A stretch of DNA of 64,000 bases from Gemmiger sp. An87 (GTDB lineage Bacteria > Bacillota > Clostridia > Oscillospirales > Ruminococcaceae): assembly GCF_002159185.1 (NCBI RefSeq), contig NZ_NFHD01000009.1:47928-111927 (forward strand), written 5' to 3'. This document shows positions 8,774 to 17,386 of the stretch, piece by piece. The position numbers and the translations under genes are program-made. Below the pieces are notes generated by a model that worked only from the letters and a program-made list of their open reading frames with translations, was not told where the DNA came from and searched no databases. Position 1 is the stretch's first letter. Each line of letters opens with the position of its first letter.

Positions 8774-9582
8774 AAAATTACCTTGTGGTCTGCGATATGG
8801 ACAACACCCTGCTCACGGCCAAGGAGGGCATCCCTGCCTGTAATCTGGCGGCCATCCGGCTGTTTATGGCCATGGGTGGGCGCTTTACTGTGGCCACCGG
8901 CCGCCCGCCGGAATCGATCCGGGCGGCGTTGCAGGGGCTGGAGCTTTCCTGCCCAGCCATTGCGTGCGGCGGTTCGGTGCTGTATGATCTGCGTGCAAAT
9001 GAGGCTGTGGATCAGCATTTTCTGAACCAGGAATCCGCTGTGCAGGCCATTGAGGAAGCGATGGCCGCATTCCCGGATCTGGGCGTAGAGATCATGGTGG
9101 AGGAGGGCCGTCCCTATGTGGTGCGGGCCAACCAATACACCACCGCACATATGAAGGACGAAAAGATGGGCTGTGTGCTCTGTCCGCTGGACCAGGTTCC
9201 GGCGAACTGGGCCAAAGTGGTTTTTGCGGCGCACCCTGCAGCCCTGTTCAAAGTGCAGCAGTATTTTGCGGACAAAAGTTATCCCGGGTTGCAGTTTGTG
9301 TCAACCAACTTCATCTATTTTGAGATTATGCCGGAGCAGGTCTCGAAAGCGTCCGCACTGAAAGAGCTTTGCCGCAGGGAACTCATCCCTATGGAACATA
9401 CCATCGTGATCGGCGATTACTTCAATGATCTGGAGCTGATGGCCGCCGCCGGCTATTCGGTGGCTGTGGGCAACGCGCCGCCGGAGGTGCAGAATGCCGC
9501 CGACGAGGTGGTTGCCCGCTGCACGGACGGGGGCGTGGGTGAGTACCTGTATGCATTGGTTAAAAAACAAGAGGGAAAATAA
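8761..9582 (+). CDS. Cof-type HAD-superfamily hydrolase
   Basis: A 273-residue HAD phosphatase of the Cof/YidA type. Motif I is DMDNTLLT (about residues 12-19), motif II is in ATGRP, and motif III/IV is GDYFNDLELMAAAG near residue 220, giving the metal-binding Asp pair. A large cap domain lies between. Relatives dephosphorylate sugar phosphates or cofactor-like phosphates; the substrate cannot be told. The start overlaps rluD by 13 bases, so it belongs to the lspA-rluD transcription unit. Confidence 0.88.
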   Translation: MEQLKNYLVVCDMDNTLLTAKEGIPACNLAAIRLFMAMGGRFTVATGRPPESIRAALQGLELSCPAIACGGSVLYDLRANEAVDQHFLNQESAVQAIEEAMAAFPDLGVEIMVEEGRPYVVRANQYTTAHMKDEKMGCVLCPLDQVPANWAKVVFAAHPAALFKVQQYFADKSYPGLQFVSTNFIYFEIMPEQVSKASALKELCRRELIPMEHTIVIGDYFNDLELMAAAGYSVAVGNAPPEVQNAADEVVARCTDGGVGEYLYALVKKQEGK

Positions 9583-9595
9583 CGGGAGGAACAGC

Positions 9596-10438
9596 ATGGA
9601 CAAACAAACGATGAACCACCTGAAGCGTATGGCGAATCAGGTGCGGCAGGACGTTCTGAGCGAGGTGTACAGCGCCGCTTCCGGCCATCCGGGCGGATCT
9701 CTGTCGGTGGCCGATACTCTGACCTATCTCTACGAGGTACAGATGCGGGTGGACCCCCAGAATCCTTCCTGGGAGGGACGTGACCGTCTGGTGCTCTCCA
9801 AGGGACATACCTGCCCCGCGCTTTACGCGGTTCTGGCACAGAAGGGCTTCTTTGACCGGGAGGAGCTGAAGAAGTTCCGCCACCTGGGCGCGATGCTTCA
9901 GGGTCATCCGGATATGAAGGGTACCCCCGGTGTGGATATGAGCACCGGCAGCCTGGGCCAGGGCATCTCTGCCGCTGTGGGTATGGCGCTGGCTGCCAAG
10001 ACCCAGGGCGCTGACTGGCGTGTGTTCGCGGTTCTGGGCGATGGCGAGCTGCAGGAAGGCCAGGTTTGGGAGGCTGCCATGTTCGCAGCACACCATAAGC
10101 TGGATAACCTGATTGCTGTGGTGGATAACAACGGCCTGCAGATCGACGGCAATGTGAGCGACGTTTGCTCGGTGTACCCCATTGACGAGAAGTTCCGTGC
10201 CTTTGGCTGGGAAGTATTTACTGCAGACGGCCACGATTTCGAGAGCCTGGATGCGGCATTCAGCGCGGCGCGTCAGGTGAAGGGCAAGCCCTGTGTGATC
10301 GTGCAGAAGTCGGTAAAGGGCAAGGGCGTGTCCTTTATGGAGAACCAGGCTGGCTGGCACGGCAAGGCCCCCAATCAGCAGCAGTATGAACAGGCTATGG
10401 AAGAGCTGTGCGCCGCGGCGGCCGAACTGGAGGTATAA
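9596..10438 (+). CDS. Transketolase, N-terminal (thiamine-diphosphate) subunit
   Basis: This 280-residue polypeptide corresponds to the N-terminal half of transketolase, which moves two-carbon ketol units in the pentose phosphate pathway. Visible motifs are SGHPGGSLS, LSKGHTCPALYAVL, the GSLGQGIS loop and the thiamine-diphosphate motif GDGELQEGQVWEA...DNNGLQIDG. The start is the ATG at 9596, with GGGAGGA upstream; the longer open frame upstream is not a real extension. The other half is the next gene, so the enzyme is split into two subunits as in many Clostridia and Archaea. Confidence 0.95.
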   Translation: MDKQTMNHLKRMANQVRQDVLSEVYSAASGHPGGSLSVADTLTYLYEVQMRVDPQNPSWEGRDRLVLSKGHTCPALYAVLAQKGFFDREELKKFRHLGAMLQGHPDMKGTPGVDMSTGSLGQGISAAVGMALAAKTQGADWRVFAVLGDGELQEGQVWEAAMFAAHHKLDNLIAVVDNNGLQIDGNVSDVCSVYPIDEKFRAFGWEVFTADGHDFESLDAAFSAARQVKGKPCVIVQKSVKGKGVSFMENQAGWHGKAPNQQQYEQAMEELCAAAAELEV

Positions 10439-10443
10439 GAACG

Positions 10444-11391
10444 ATGATGCAGACAAAACCGATCGCTACCCGTGAGAGCTATGGCCGCACCCTGGCACAG
10501 CTGGGCGCAGAAAACAACAAGGTCGTTGTCCTGGATGCGGACCTGGCGGAATCCACCAAAACCTGCATGTTCCAGGAAAAATTCCCCGAGCGTCATTTTG
10601 ATTGCGGCATTGCCGAGGCCAACATGGTTTCCATTGCTGCTGGTCTGGCTGCCGCCGGGATGATCCCCTTCGTATCCAGCTTCGCCATGTTCGCCACTGG
10701 TCGTGCATATGAGCAGATCCGCAACTCGGTGGGTTATCCTCATCTGAATGTGAAGATCTGTGCCAGCCATGCAGGCATTTCTGTGGGCGAGGACGGTGCG
10801 ACTCACCAGTGTGTGGAGGATATCGCCCTGATGCGCGGTATTCCCGGCATGGTTGTGGTGAACCCCGCTGACGATACCGAGGCCAGCCAGGCAGTTCGTG
10901 CTTTGGCCGAGTACAAAGGCCCCGCTTACCTGCGTCTGGGCCGCCTGGCAGTTCCTGTGATCAATGATCCGGAAAGCTACCACTTCGAGCTGGGCCGTGC
11001 AGTCACCCTGCGCGAGGGCAAGGATGCAACGGTCATTGCCACCGGTCTGATGGTTGCCCGCGCTCTGGAAGCCGCGGAGCAGCTGGCTCAGGAAGGCATT
11101 CAGGTACGCGTGGTAAACATGCACACCATCAAGCCTCTGGATGTGGAGGCTGTGGTAAGCGCCGCGAAGGAAACCGGCTGCATTGTGACCGCTGAAGAGC
11201 ACAGTGTAATTGGCGGCCTGTACAGCGCGGTTTGTGAGGCTATGGTGGGTGCGGGTGTTTCCTGCCCGGTTTCTCCCGTTGCAGTTATGGACGCGTTCGG
11301 CCAGTCCGGCCCTGCCAATGACCTGCTGGAATACTACGGCCTCACCGCTGAGGCGATTGCCCAGAAGGTACGTGAGCGTCTGGCGCACTAA
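10444..11391 (+). CDS. Transketolase, C-terminal subunit
   Basis: A 315-residue partner of the preceding gene. It carries the pyrimidine-binding domain (ATRESYGRTLAQLG, FDCGIAEANMVSIAAGLA with the catalytic Glu, FASSFA-like segment VSSFAMFATGRAYEQIR) and a C-terminal transketolase domain with the VAEEHS-like stretch TAEEHSVIGGL. The start is the ATG at 10444, because GGAGG at 10429-10433 sits about 10 bases before it; the adjacent ATG at 10447 is possible. The 5-bp gap to the first subunit implies coordinated synthesis of a heteromeric enzyme. Confidence 0.95.
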   Translation: MMQTKPIATRESYGRTLAQLGAENNKVVVLDADLAESTKTCMFQEKFPERHFDCGIAEANMVSIAAGLAAAGMIPFVSSFAMFATGRAYEQIRNSVGYPHLNVKICASHAGISVGEDGATHQCVEDIALMRGIPGMVVVNPADDTEASQAVRALAEYKGPAYLRLGRLAVPVINDPESYHFELGRAVTLREGKDATVIATGLMVARALEAAEQLAQEGIQVRVVNMHTIKPLDVEAVVSAAKETGCIVTAEEHSVIGGLYSAVCEAMVGAGVSCPVSPVAVMDAFGQSGPANDLLEYYGLTAEAIAQKVRERLAH

Positions 11392-11410
11392 TCGCTATTC
11401 GCAATTTGTT

Positions 11411-11450
11411 ATCTCCCGTTCTGATGGAATATCGGAACGGGAGATTTTTG
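11411..11450 (+). terminator. Rho-independent terminator after the transketolase genes
   Basis: An 11-bp perfect stem (ATCTCCCGTTC at 11411-11421 with its complement at 11435-11445) is followed by TTTTTG. It ends the rluD-HAD-transketolase unit. Confidence 0.85.
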
Positions 11451-11480
11451 TATATCTTTACAAACAATGGCAGGGATTTG

Positions 11481-11489
11481 TGATATAAT
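11481..11489 (+). promoter_or_regulatory. Extended -10 promoter for the ComEA-like gene and ppk
   Basis: TGATATAAT (TG, one base, then the perfect -10 TATAAT at 11484-11489) lies downstream of the terminator. A clear -35 at 17 bases is absent, which fits an extended -10 promoter. A hairpin-forming segment follows at about 11500-11533. Confidence 0.5.
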
Positions 11490-11557
11490 AGAAAAAAGAC
11501 CGTGTTCGGCAAAAAACGATTAAGGAACGCGGCCAAACGAAGAAGGTGCGGCACGGA

Positions 11558-11929
11558 ATGATAGGGGATCGGGCCACCGGAAAGGTGCTTCTGAGCTGTG
11601 CGGCGGCGCTCCTGTTTTTGCTGGCGGGAGCAGTCGGGTTCAGTGTGCCATTTTGGCAGCCGGGTTATCGGGCCGTTGCTTCGGAAGAATTCGATGTACA
11701 GCGGATGATGCTGGTGGATCTGAATTCCGCTGGGCTGGAGGAGTTGTGTTCGCTTCCCGGTATCGGAGAGAAAAAGGCACAGGCAATCCTGGACTACCGG
11801 GAGGAGCATGGTCCGTTTTCCCGTATAGATGAGCTGGATCAGGTCGACGGCATATCTGCAAAGAGCATCGAGGCCTGGCGTTCAAGGCTTTACATCGAAG
11901 CGGATGAGATGCAAAAAGAGGAGAGATAG
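11558..11929 (+). CDS. ComEA-like helix-hairpin-helix protein
   Basis: This small protein (123 residues from the ATG at 11558) has one N-terminal membrane segment and a C-terminal helix-hairpin-helix domain, with DLNSAGLEELCSLPGIGEKKAQAILDYR and IDELDQVDGIS. That is the DNA-binding domain of ComEA, the membrane DNA receptor of natural competence. It lacks most of the linker found in full ComEA, and no comEC is nearby, so a competence role is uncertain. GAAGG lies 11 bases before this ATG; a GTG start at 11546 would add four residues. It lies 3 bp from ppk. Confidence 0.75.
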   Translation: MIGDRATGKVLLSCAAALLFLLAGAVGFSVPFWQPGYRAVASEEFDVQRMMLVDLNSAGLEELCSLPGIGEKKAQAILDYREEHGPFSRIDELDQVDGISAKSIEAWRSRLYIEADEMQKEER

Positions 11930-11932
11930 ATC

Positions 11933-14074
11933 GTGATGACAGAGAACAACATCTACATCAACCGTGAGCTCAGCTGGCTTGACTTCAACAAGCGTGTACT
12001 GGCTCTGAGCAAGGATAAAACGGTTCCACTGGCAGAGCAGATGAAATTTGCGGCGATTTACGGCAGTAATCTGGATGAGTTTTTCATGGTGCGTGTTGGT
12101 TCGCTGTATGACCGGACCCTGCTGAAAAACGAAATTACTGAAAATAAAACCAATATGACGGCTGCCCAGCAGCTGGCGGCTATCATGCCCAAAACTGCTC
12201 TGCTGCAGGATCAGTGCGATAAGTACGTGACCAAGCTTCGGGATAATCTGGCGCAGATCGGCTACCGGAAGATTGATTTTGAAAATCTGGAAAAGGAAGA
12301 CGAGAAGTTCTGGAAGAAATATTTCCAGAGCGAGCTGTTCCCGGTACTGTCTCCCCAGATCATCGATCACCGGCATCCGTTCCCGTTCCTGCGCAACCAG
12401 GAAATTTACCTGTGCGCTACCCTGAAAGCAAAGGGAGATGCAAACCTGTCCTTCGGTTTGATTCCCATCGGCAATCAGTTTGAGCGGGTTCTGTACCTGA
12501 AAAAGGACGATGCGGTGTACTACGGCTTGGTGGAGGAGCTGATTTACCACTATGCCGAGCTGGTTTTCCCAATTCTGCAGAAGAAGTGCCTGTTCCGGGT
12601 AACCCGCAACGCGGATATCGATGTGAAGGAAGGCATGTTCGATCAGGACATCGACTACCGTCAGGTTATGAGTGAGCTGCTGAAAAAACGGCGTAAGCTG
12701 GCGGCGGTACGCATCCAGTTCTGGAATCAGCCCCCGCAGGAAGTGAAGAACTACCTGTGCGAAAAGCTGGTGCTGCCCGCACAGCAGTGCTTCAACCAGA
12801 GCAGTCCCCTGGACCTTTCCTATTGCTTCAAGCTCACTGCCCGGCTGCAGAATGAGGGCCACAGCGAGCTGTTCTATGCACCGGCCAAGCCGATGCAGGC
12901 CCCCCATGGCTATAAGCTGAGCGAGGCGGTACAGAAGAACGATGTGCTGATTGCATATCCGTACCAGAGTATGCGTCCCTTCATCAAGATGCTGATGGCG
13001 GCGGCGTTTGACCCGGAGGTCATCTCCATCAAGATGACTCTGTATCGCATGGCACGAGATTCTCAGATCGTGCAGGCCCTGATTGCAGCTGCGGAAAACG
13101 GCAAAGAGGTGGTAGCGGTCGTAGAGCTGCGTGCCCGCTTTGATGAGCAGAACAACATCGACTGGTCCAAACAGCTGGAAGAGGCTGGCTGCACCGTGTT
13201 GTATGGTTTGGATGACTACAAGGTTCACTCCAAGCTGACCCTGATCACTCGCCGCACCAAGGATGGTTACCGCTACACCACCCAGATCGGCACCGGCAAC
13301 TACAACGAAAAGACCAGTGAGCAGTATACCGATCTTTCCTACGTGACTACCCGCACGGAGATTGGTGAGGAGGCTGCCGCTGTATTTAATAATCTGGCGG
13401 TGGAGCGGCTGACCAGCAACACCAAGTATCTGCTGGTAGCGCCTCTTTGCTTCAAGAGCGTTCTGCTGGAGGAAATGGATCGGGAGATTCAGAAAGCCAA
13501 AGAGGGCAAGCCCGCCCGCATTATCCTGAAGAACAACTCGGTCAGCGATAAAAACGTGATCGAAAAGCTGTCGGAAGCTTCCTGTGCGGGTGTCTCGGTG
13601 GACATGATCGTGCGCGGTATCTGCTGTGTAACCGCCGGGGTGCCCGGCCGCACGGAGAATCTGCGGATTCGGAGCATCGTGGGCCGGTATCTGGAGCATT
13701 CCCGCATCTACTGCTTCGGCGACGGCGACGATATGCGGATCTACATCGCCTCCGGTGACTTCCTCACCCGCAACACCGAACGCCGTGTGGAGGTTGGCCT
13801 GAAGGTGCCGGATCGTGCATTGGCCAATAAGCTGCGCCAGATTCTGGAGCTGCAGCTGAGCGATAATGTGAACGCCCGGGAGATGAAGCCGGACGGTAGC
13901 TATTCCAAGGTGAAGGCGGAGCCGGGTACGCCCCGTGTAGACAGCCAGATGGCTTTGTACGACGCCTTCCGGGATGGCTTTGTACTGCCGGAATCTCCGG
14001 CGGCTCCGGCACCTGCCCCGAAGCCCAGCCTGCTTGATAAAATCACCGGTTTGCTTCGCTTCAAGAAAAAGTAA
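11933..14074 (+). CDS. ppk1: Polyphosphate kinase PPK1
   Basis: PPK1 reversibly polymerises the gamma-phosphate of ATP into inorganic polyphosphate. The 713-residue protein begins with the N-terminal domain (YINRELSWLDFNKRVL, FAAIYGSNLDEFFMVRVG). It then carries the two phospholipase-D-like catalytic domains, including YKVHSKLTLI with the phosphorylated His, the GTGNYNEKT motif and SRIYCFG. Length is normal. GTG at 11933 and ATG at 11936 are both possible starts behind GAGGAG. The last 25 residues are Pro/Ala/Lys-rich. Confidence 0.97.
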   Translation: MMTENNIYINRELSWLDFNKRVLALSKDKTVPLAEQMKFAAIYGSNLDEFFMVRVGSLYDRTLLKNEITENKTNMTAAQQLAAIMPKTALLQDQCDKYVTKLRDNLAQIGYRKIDFENLEKEDEKFWKKYFQSELFPVLSPQIIDHRHPFPFLRNQEIYLCATLKAKGDANLSFGLIPIGNQFERVLYLKKDDAVYYGLVEELIYHYAELVFPILQKKCLFRVTRNADIDVKEGMFDQDIDYRQVMSELLKKRRKLAAVRIQFWNQPPQEVKNYLCEKLVLPAQQCFNQSSPLDLSYCFKLTARLQNEGHSELFYAPAKPMQAPHGYKLSEAVQKNDVLIAYPYQSMRPFIKMLMAAAFDPEVISIKMTLYRMARDSQIVQALIAAAENGKEVVAVVELRARFDEQNNIDWSKQLEEAGCTVLYGLDDYKVHSKLTLITRRTKDGYRYTTQIGTGNYNEKTSEQYTDLSYVTTRTEIGEEAAAVFNNLAVERLTSNTKYLLVAPLCFKSVLLEEMDREIQKAKEGKPARIILKNNSVSDKNVIEKLSEASCAGVSVDMIVRGICCVTAGVPGRTENLRIRSIVGRYLEHSRIYCFGDGDDMRIYIASGDFLTRNTERRVEVGLKVPDRALANKLRQILELQLSDNVNAREMKPDGSYSKVKAEPGTPRVDSQMALYDAFRDGFVLPESPAAPAPAPKPSLLDKITGLLRFKKK

Positions 14075-14092
14075 AGAATCGATATTTGATTC

Positions 14093-14133
14093 CCCCTGTC
14101 CGGGCAATTGTGCTCCGGGCAGGGGATTTTTTT
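14093..14133 (+). terminator. Rho-independent terminator after ppk1
   Basis: An 11-bp stem with one G-T wobble (14093-14103 with 14115-14125) is followed by A and seven T bases. It is a strong canonical terminator. Confidence 0.9.
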
Positions 14134-14216
14134 GCGGAAAAAGGACTATTCCGCCAGCAAAAGGAATAGAAATGCAGTAGCGCTTTTGTGAACAGCCGTA
14201 AAAAGGAGGAATACCC

Positions 14217-15044
14217 ATGTGGAATGTGGAAACCAGAGAGACGATAACACCACCTGTGTTTGCCAGCCGGCAGGAAATGGAACAGTTGCTGTGCCCACCG
14301 CCGGTTCGTCAGCAGAATCCGGAACGGAAAAATCCGGTGCTTTCACTGCAGATTTTAATCTGCGGACTGATCCTGCTTTGCGTTGTGTGCATCCGCTCGG
14401 TATCGCCGCAGCTTTATAAATCCTTTCAGGATGGCTACCGCCAGCTGCGGTATCAGGGAATTGCCCTGTCCGGTGAGGAGGAACTGGTGAAGTTTGCAAG
14501 CGCGGCGGTTCGTGATCTGAGCGTACAGGCAGCGGAGAAGATTGAGCAGCTTTCCGGGGAAAGCACATTGGCTTTGGGATATGGTGCGGGTGGATGGAGC
14601 CGCCGGGCGGCGCCGGAAGGCAGTTCTCTGGAAGCGCTGAAGCCGGAAAACGCACTCTCGTTGCCCATCCGGGGCTATACGATTACCTCCGGTTACGGCT
14701 GGCGCAGCGATCCTTTTACCGGGAAAACGGATTTTCATACCGGGATTGATCTGGCGGTCGCAGAGGGAACAGCCATCCATCCGGCCTGGAGCGGTATTGT
14801 GCAGAGAAGTGCATGGAATTCTTCCTACGGAAATTATGTACAGGTCCTTCATGAAAATGGTTTGGTTACCCGATATTGCCACATGCAGTATATTTTTGTG
14901 CGGCAGGGGCAACGGGTGACTCTGGACGATGTGCTGGGTACTGTGGGCCAGACCGGGGCTGCCACCGGTCCGCATCTGCATTTTGAGCTCTTTTGTAATG
15001 ATGTACGCTACGATCCCACAAAGGCATTGGAGGCGGGTGCATGA
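14217..15044 (+). CDS. spoIVFA: M23 peptidase-like membrane protein, SpoIVFA-like
   Basis: The protein (275 residues) has a cytoplasmic N-terminus, one membrane span at about residues 42-62, and a C-terminal LytM/M23 domain. The domain contains SGYGWRSDPFTGKTDFHTGIDLAV and GPHLHFEL, so both zinc-ligand clusters (HxxxD and HxH) look intact. In sporulating Firmicutes SpoIVFA holds and inhibits the intramembrane protease SpoIVFB, which activates sigma-K. Its length, topology and the immediately overlapping M50 protease gene all point to that role. AGGAGG precedes the ATG. A general wall hydrolase is the alternative. Confidence 0.75.
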   Translation: MWNVETRETITPPVFASRQEMEQLLCPPPVRQQNPERKNPVLSLQILICGLILLCVVCIRSVSPQLYKSFQDGYRQLRYQGIALSGEEELVKFASAAVRDLSVQAAEKIEQLSGESTLALGYGAGGWSRRAAPEGSSLEALKPENALSLPIRGYTITSGYGWRSDPFTGKTDFHTGIDLAVAEGTAIHPAWSGIVQRSAWNSSYGNYVQVLHENGLVTRYCHMQYIFVRQGQRVTLDDVLGTVGQTGAATGPHLHFELFCNDVRYDPTKALEAGA

Positions 15045-15457
15045 TTCGATTGCGGCAGCCGGAGGTGCTGCTGCTGGGATTGTGGTTTGGGCTGATGCAC
15101 GATCCTTTGGGTGTTTTGCGAATCAGCCTTTTGTGTTCACTGCTTCACGAGAGCGGGCACATTGCAGCCTGGGTTATTTTTACCGGAACACTGCCGGTGT
15201 TGGAGCTTTCGCCCGGCGGAATTGGGTTGTGCCTGGGGAACGCCCGGCTTTCTCCCTGTAAGGAAGGAGTCCTGGCTGCTGCCGGTCCGTCGGTCAATCT
15301 GATTGCAGCCGGAGCGGCGTATCTGTGGATGCATCAAAGCGCCAGCTACTGGGGATGGTTCTTTCTGGGAACAAACCTTCTGGTGGGTGGTTTTAATCTG
15401 CTGCCGGTGGGCCCACTGGACGGCAAACGCATCTGGAATAATTTCTTTGGCGGATAA
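15041..15457 (+). CDS. spoIVFB: Compact M50 site-2 protease, SpoIVFB-like
   Basis: Only 138 residues, mostly hydrophobic, with the zinc-protease motif HESGH at residues 36-40 and the second S2P motif NLLPVGPLDG at about 121-130 (its Asp is the third zinc ligand). The catalytic core of the SpoIVFB/M50B family is therefore complete. The protein is about half the length of Bacillus SpoIVFB and lacks the C-terminal CBS domain. The gene overlaps its SpoIVFA-like partner by 4 bp. Processing of a pro-sigma factor is inferred from family and context; no sigK is in the window. Confidence 0.75.
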   Translation: MIRLRQPEVLLLGLWFGLMHDPLGVLRISLLCSLLHESGHIAAWVIFTGTLPVLELSPGGIGLCLGNARLSPCKEGVLAAAGPSVNLIAAGAAYLWMHQSASYWGWFFLGTNLLVGGFNLLPVGPLDGKRIWNNFFGG

Positions 15458-15458
15458 A

Positions 15459-15487
15459 TTGCATTTCCGGCGCAAATCGGTTAAAAT
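15459..15487 (+). promoter_or_regulatory. Promoter of the radical SAM gene pair
   Basis: TTGCAT at 15459-15464, a 17-base spacer and TAAAAT at 15482-15487 form a good vegetative promoter. It starts just after the stop of the M50 protease gene. Confidence 0.65.
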
Positions 15488-15523
15488 GAACTGTAACATT
15501 CAAATTGCAAAGGAATGAAGCAA

Positions 15524-17386
15524 GTGTTTGATCCGAAATTGAAGGAGGCCCTGGCACGGGTGCAGAAGCCCGGCCGCTATACCGGCGGCGAGCCCGGGTG
15601 CATTATAAAAAACAAAGAGGATGTGGACCTTCGGTTTGCATTCTGCTTCCCGGACACCTACGAGGTGGGCATGTCCTTTCTGGGCATGAAGATTCTGTAT
15701 GAGCTGCTGAACGAGCACCCCAACTGGTGGTGCGAGCGTGCCTTCATGCCCTGGCTGGACATGAAGCAGGAGATGGAGCGGCTGCATATTCCCACCTATG
15801 CGCTGGAGAGCAAGGACCCCCTGACAGCGTTTGACATTGTGGGTTTTACTCTGCAGTACGAGCTGTCCTACACCAATATTCTGGCCATGCTGGATCTGGC
15901 GGGCATCCCCCTGTACAGCAAGGACCGGGACGAAAGCTGGCCCCTGATAGTGGCTGGTGGCCCCTGTGTGTGCAACGCGGAGCCCATTGCCGACTTCATC
16001 GATATGATGATGCTGGGCGAGGGTGAGCTGCAGCTGCCCGAGGTGTGTGCCACTGTGGAGCAGGCCAAGAAGGAAGGCATCAGCAAGAAGGAACTGCTGC
16101 GTCGTCTGGCCAAGATCGAAGGCTGCTATGTGCCGTCCTTCTACGATGTGAGCTACAAAGAGGATGGCCGCATTCAGGCCATCACCCCCAATGAGGACTG
16201 CGCCCCGGCGGTGATTCACAAGGCAATCATCAAGGATATGAATACCCAGAAGCTGCCCACCAATTTCGTGGTGCCCATGGTGGGTGCGGTGCACGACCGC
16301 GCCCAGATCGAGGTGCTGCGCGGCTGTGTGCGCGGCTGCCGCTTCTGCCAGGCGGGCTTCATCTACCGGCCCATGCGTCAGCGTGATGCCCAGCTGCTGA
16401 ACCGCGCCGCACAGGATCTGTGCGCCAATACCGGCTATGAGGAGATCAGCCTGACCAGTCTGTCCACTTCGGACCACAGCCAGCTGGAGACCCTGCTGGA
16501 CGATATGGCCCCCTGGACGGAAAAGGAACATGTGAGCATTTCGCTGCCCTCGCTGCGCATTGACAACTTCACCGAAAGCCTGATTGAAAAGACCACCAAG
16601 GTACGCAAGAGCGGTCTGACCTTCGCTCCGGAGGCGGGTACACAGCGCCTGCGGGATGTAATCAATAAAAACATCACCTGGGACGAGATCGAAAAAACCT
16701 GCACGCTGGCCTTTAACGCAGGCTACACTTCAGTAAAGCTGTACTTTATGATGGGCCTGCCCACCGAGACGCTGGAGGACATTGAGGGTATCGCCAAAAC
16801 CGCTCAGCAGATCGTGGAGCTGTATTACGCCAACCCCAACAAGCCCAAGGGCCGCGGGGTGCAGGTGACCATCAGCTGCGCCTGTTTCGTGCCCAAGCCT
16901 CACACTCCCTTCCAGTTTGTTCCTCAGGACACTGAACAGATGCTGCGGGAAAAGCAGCAGCATCTGCTGCACAGCGTTCACAGCAAGAAGATTCATGTGA
17001 ACTATCACGACAGCAAGACCAGTTTCCTGGAGGCTGTGTTCGCCAAGGGCGACCGGCGGCTGGCTCCGGTGATCGAGGCTGCTTATCGCAAGGGCTGCTT
17101 CTTCGACGGCTGGGACGAGTGCTTCCAGTACGATACCTGGCTGGAGACCTTCCGGGAATTCAATATGGACACCGCTTTTTATGCCAACCGGTTCATTGAA
17201 CTGGACGAGCTTACACCCTGGAGTCATCTGGATTACGGTGTAAGCCATGAGTTCCTGGTACGGGAATACAAAAAAGCCACCATGGCACAGACCACGCAGC
17301 CCTGCAACCGGGTATGCAGCGCCTGTGGTGCAAATAAACTGTTGGGAGGTGCCTGCTTTGACTACAGTAAGGATCTGGTTCACTAA
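15524..17386 (+). CDS. TIGR03960-type B12-binding-domain radical SAM protein
   Basis: A 620-residue radical SAM protein. The N-terminal part (about 30-230) is a B12-binding-like domain. The radical SAM core has the cluster motif CVRGCRFC (CxxxCxxC, about residue 268), and SGLTFAPEAGTQRLRDVINK is a family hallmark. A C-terminal region ends in CNRVCSACG, a possible extra metal site. Its reaction is unknown. The gene after it encodes the usual companion protein. The ATG at 15515 directly abuts AAAGGA, so the GTG at 15524 has the better spacing and I used it. Confidence 0.85.
   Translation: MFDPKLKEALARVQKPGRYTGGEPGCIIKNKEDVDLRFAFCFPDTYEVGMSFLGMKILYELLNEHPNWWCERAFMPWLDMKQEMERLHIPTYALESKDPLTAFDIVGFTLQYELSYTNILAMLDLAGIPLYSKDRDESWPLIVAGGPCVCNAEPIADFIDMMMLGEGELQLPEVCATVEQAKKEGISKKELLRRLAKIEGCYVPSFYDVSYKEDGRIQAITPNEDCAPAVIHKAIIKDMNTQKLPTNFVVPMVGAVHDRAQIEVLRGCVRGCRFCQAGFIYRPMRQRDAQLLNRAAQDLCANTGYEEISLTSLSTSDHSQLETLLDDMAPWTEKEHVSISLPSLRIDNFTESLIEKTTKVRKSGLTFAPEAGTQRLRDVINKNITWDEIEKTCTLAFNAGYTSVKLYFMMGLPTETLEDIEGIAKTAQQIVELYYANPNKPKGRGVQVTISCACFVPKPHTPFQFVPQDTEQMLREKQQHLLHSVHSKKIHVNYHDSKTSFLEAVFAKGDRRLAPVIEAAYRKGCFFDGWDECFQYDTWLETFREFNMDTAFYANRFIELDELTPWSHLDYGVSHEFLVREYKKATMAQTTQPCNRVCSACGANKLLGGACFDYSKDLVH

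Noticed and set aside
11882..14218. Long - strand open frame opposite ppk1
   Set aside because: Same cause: a codon-bias shadow of a clear PPK1 gene, with low-complexity translation and no motifs.
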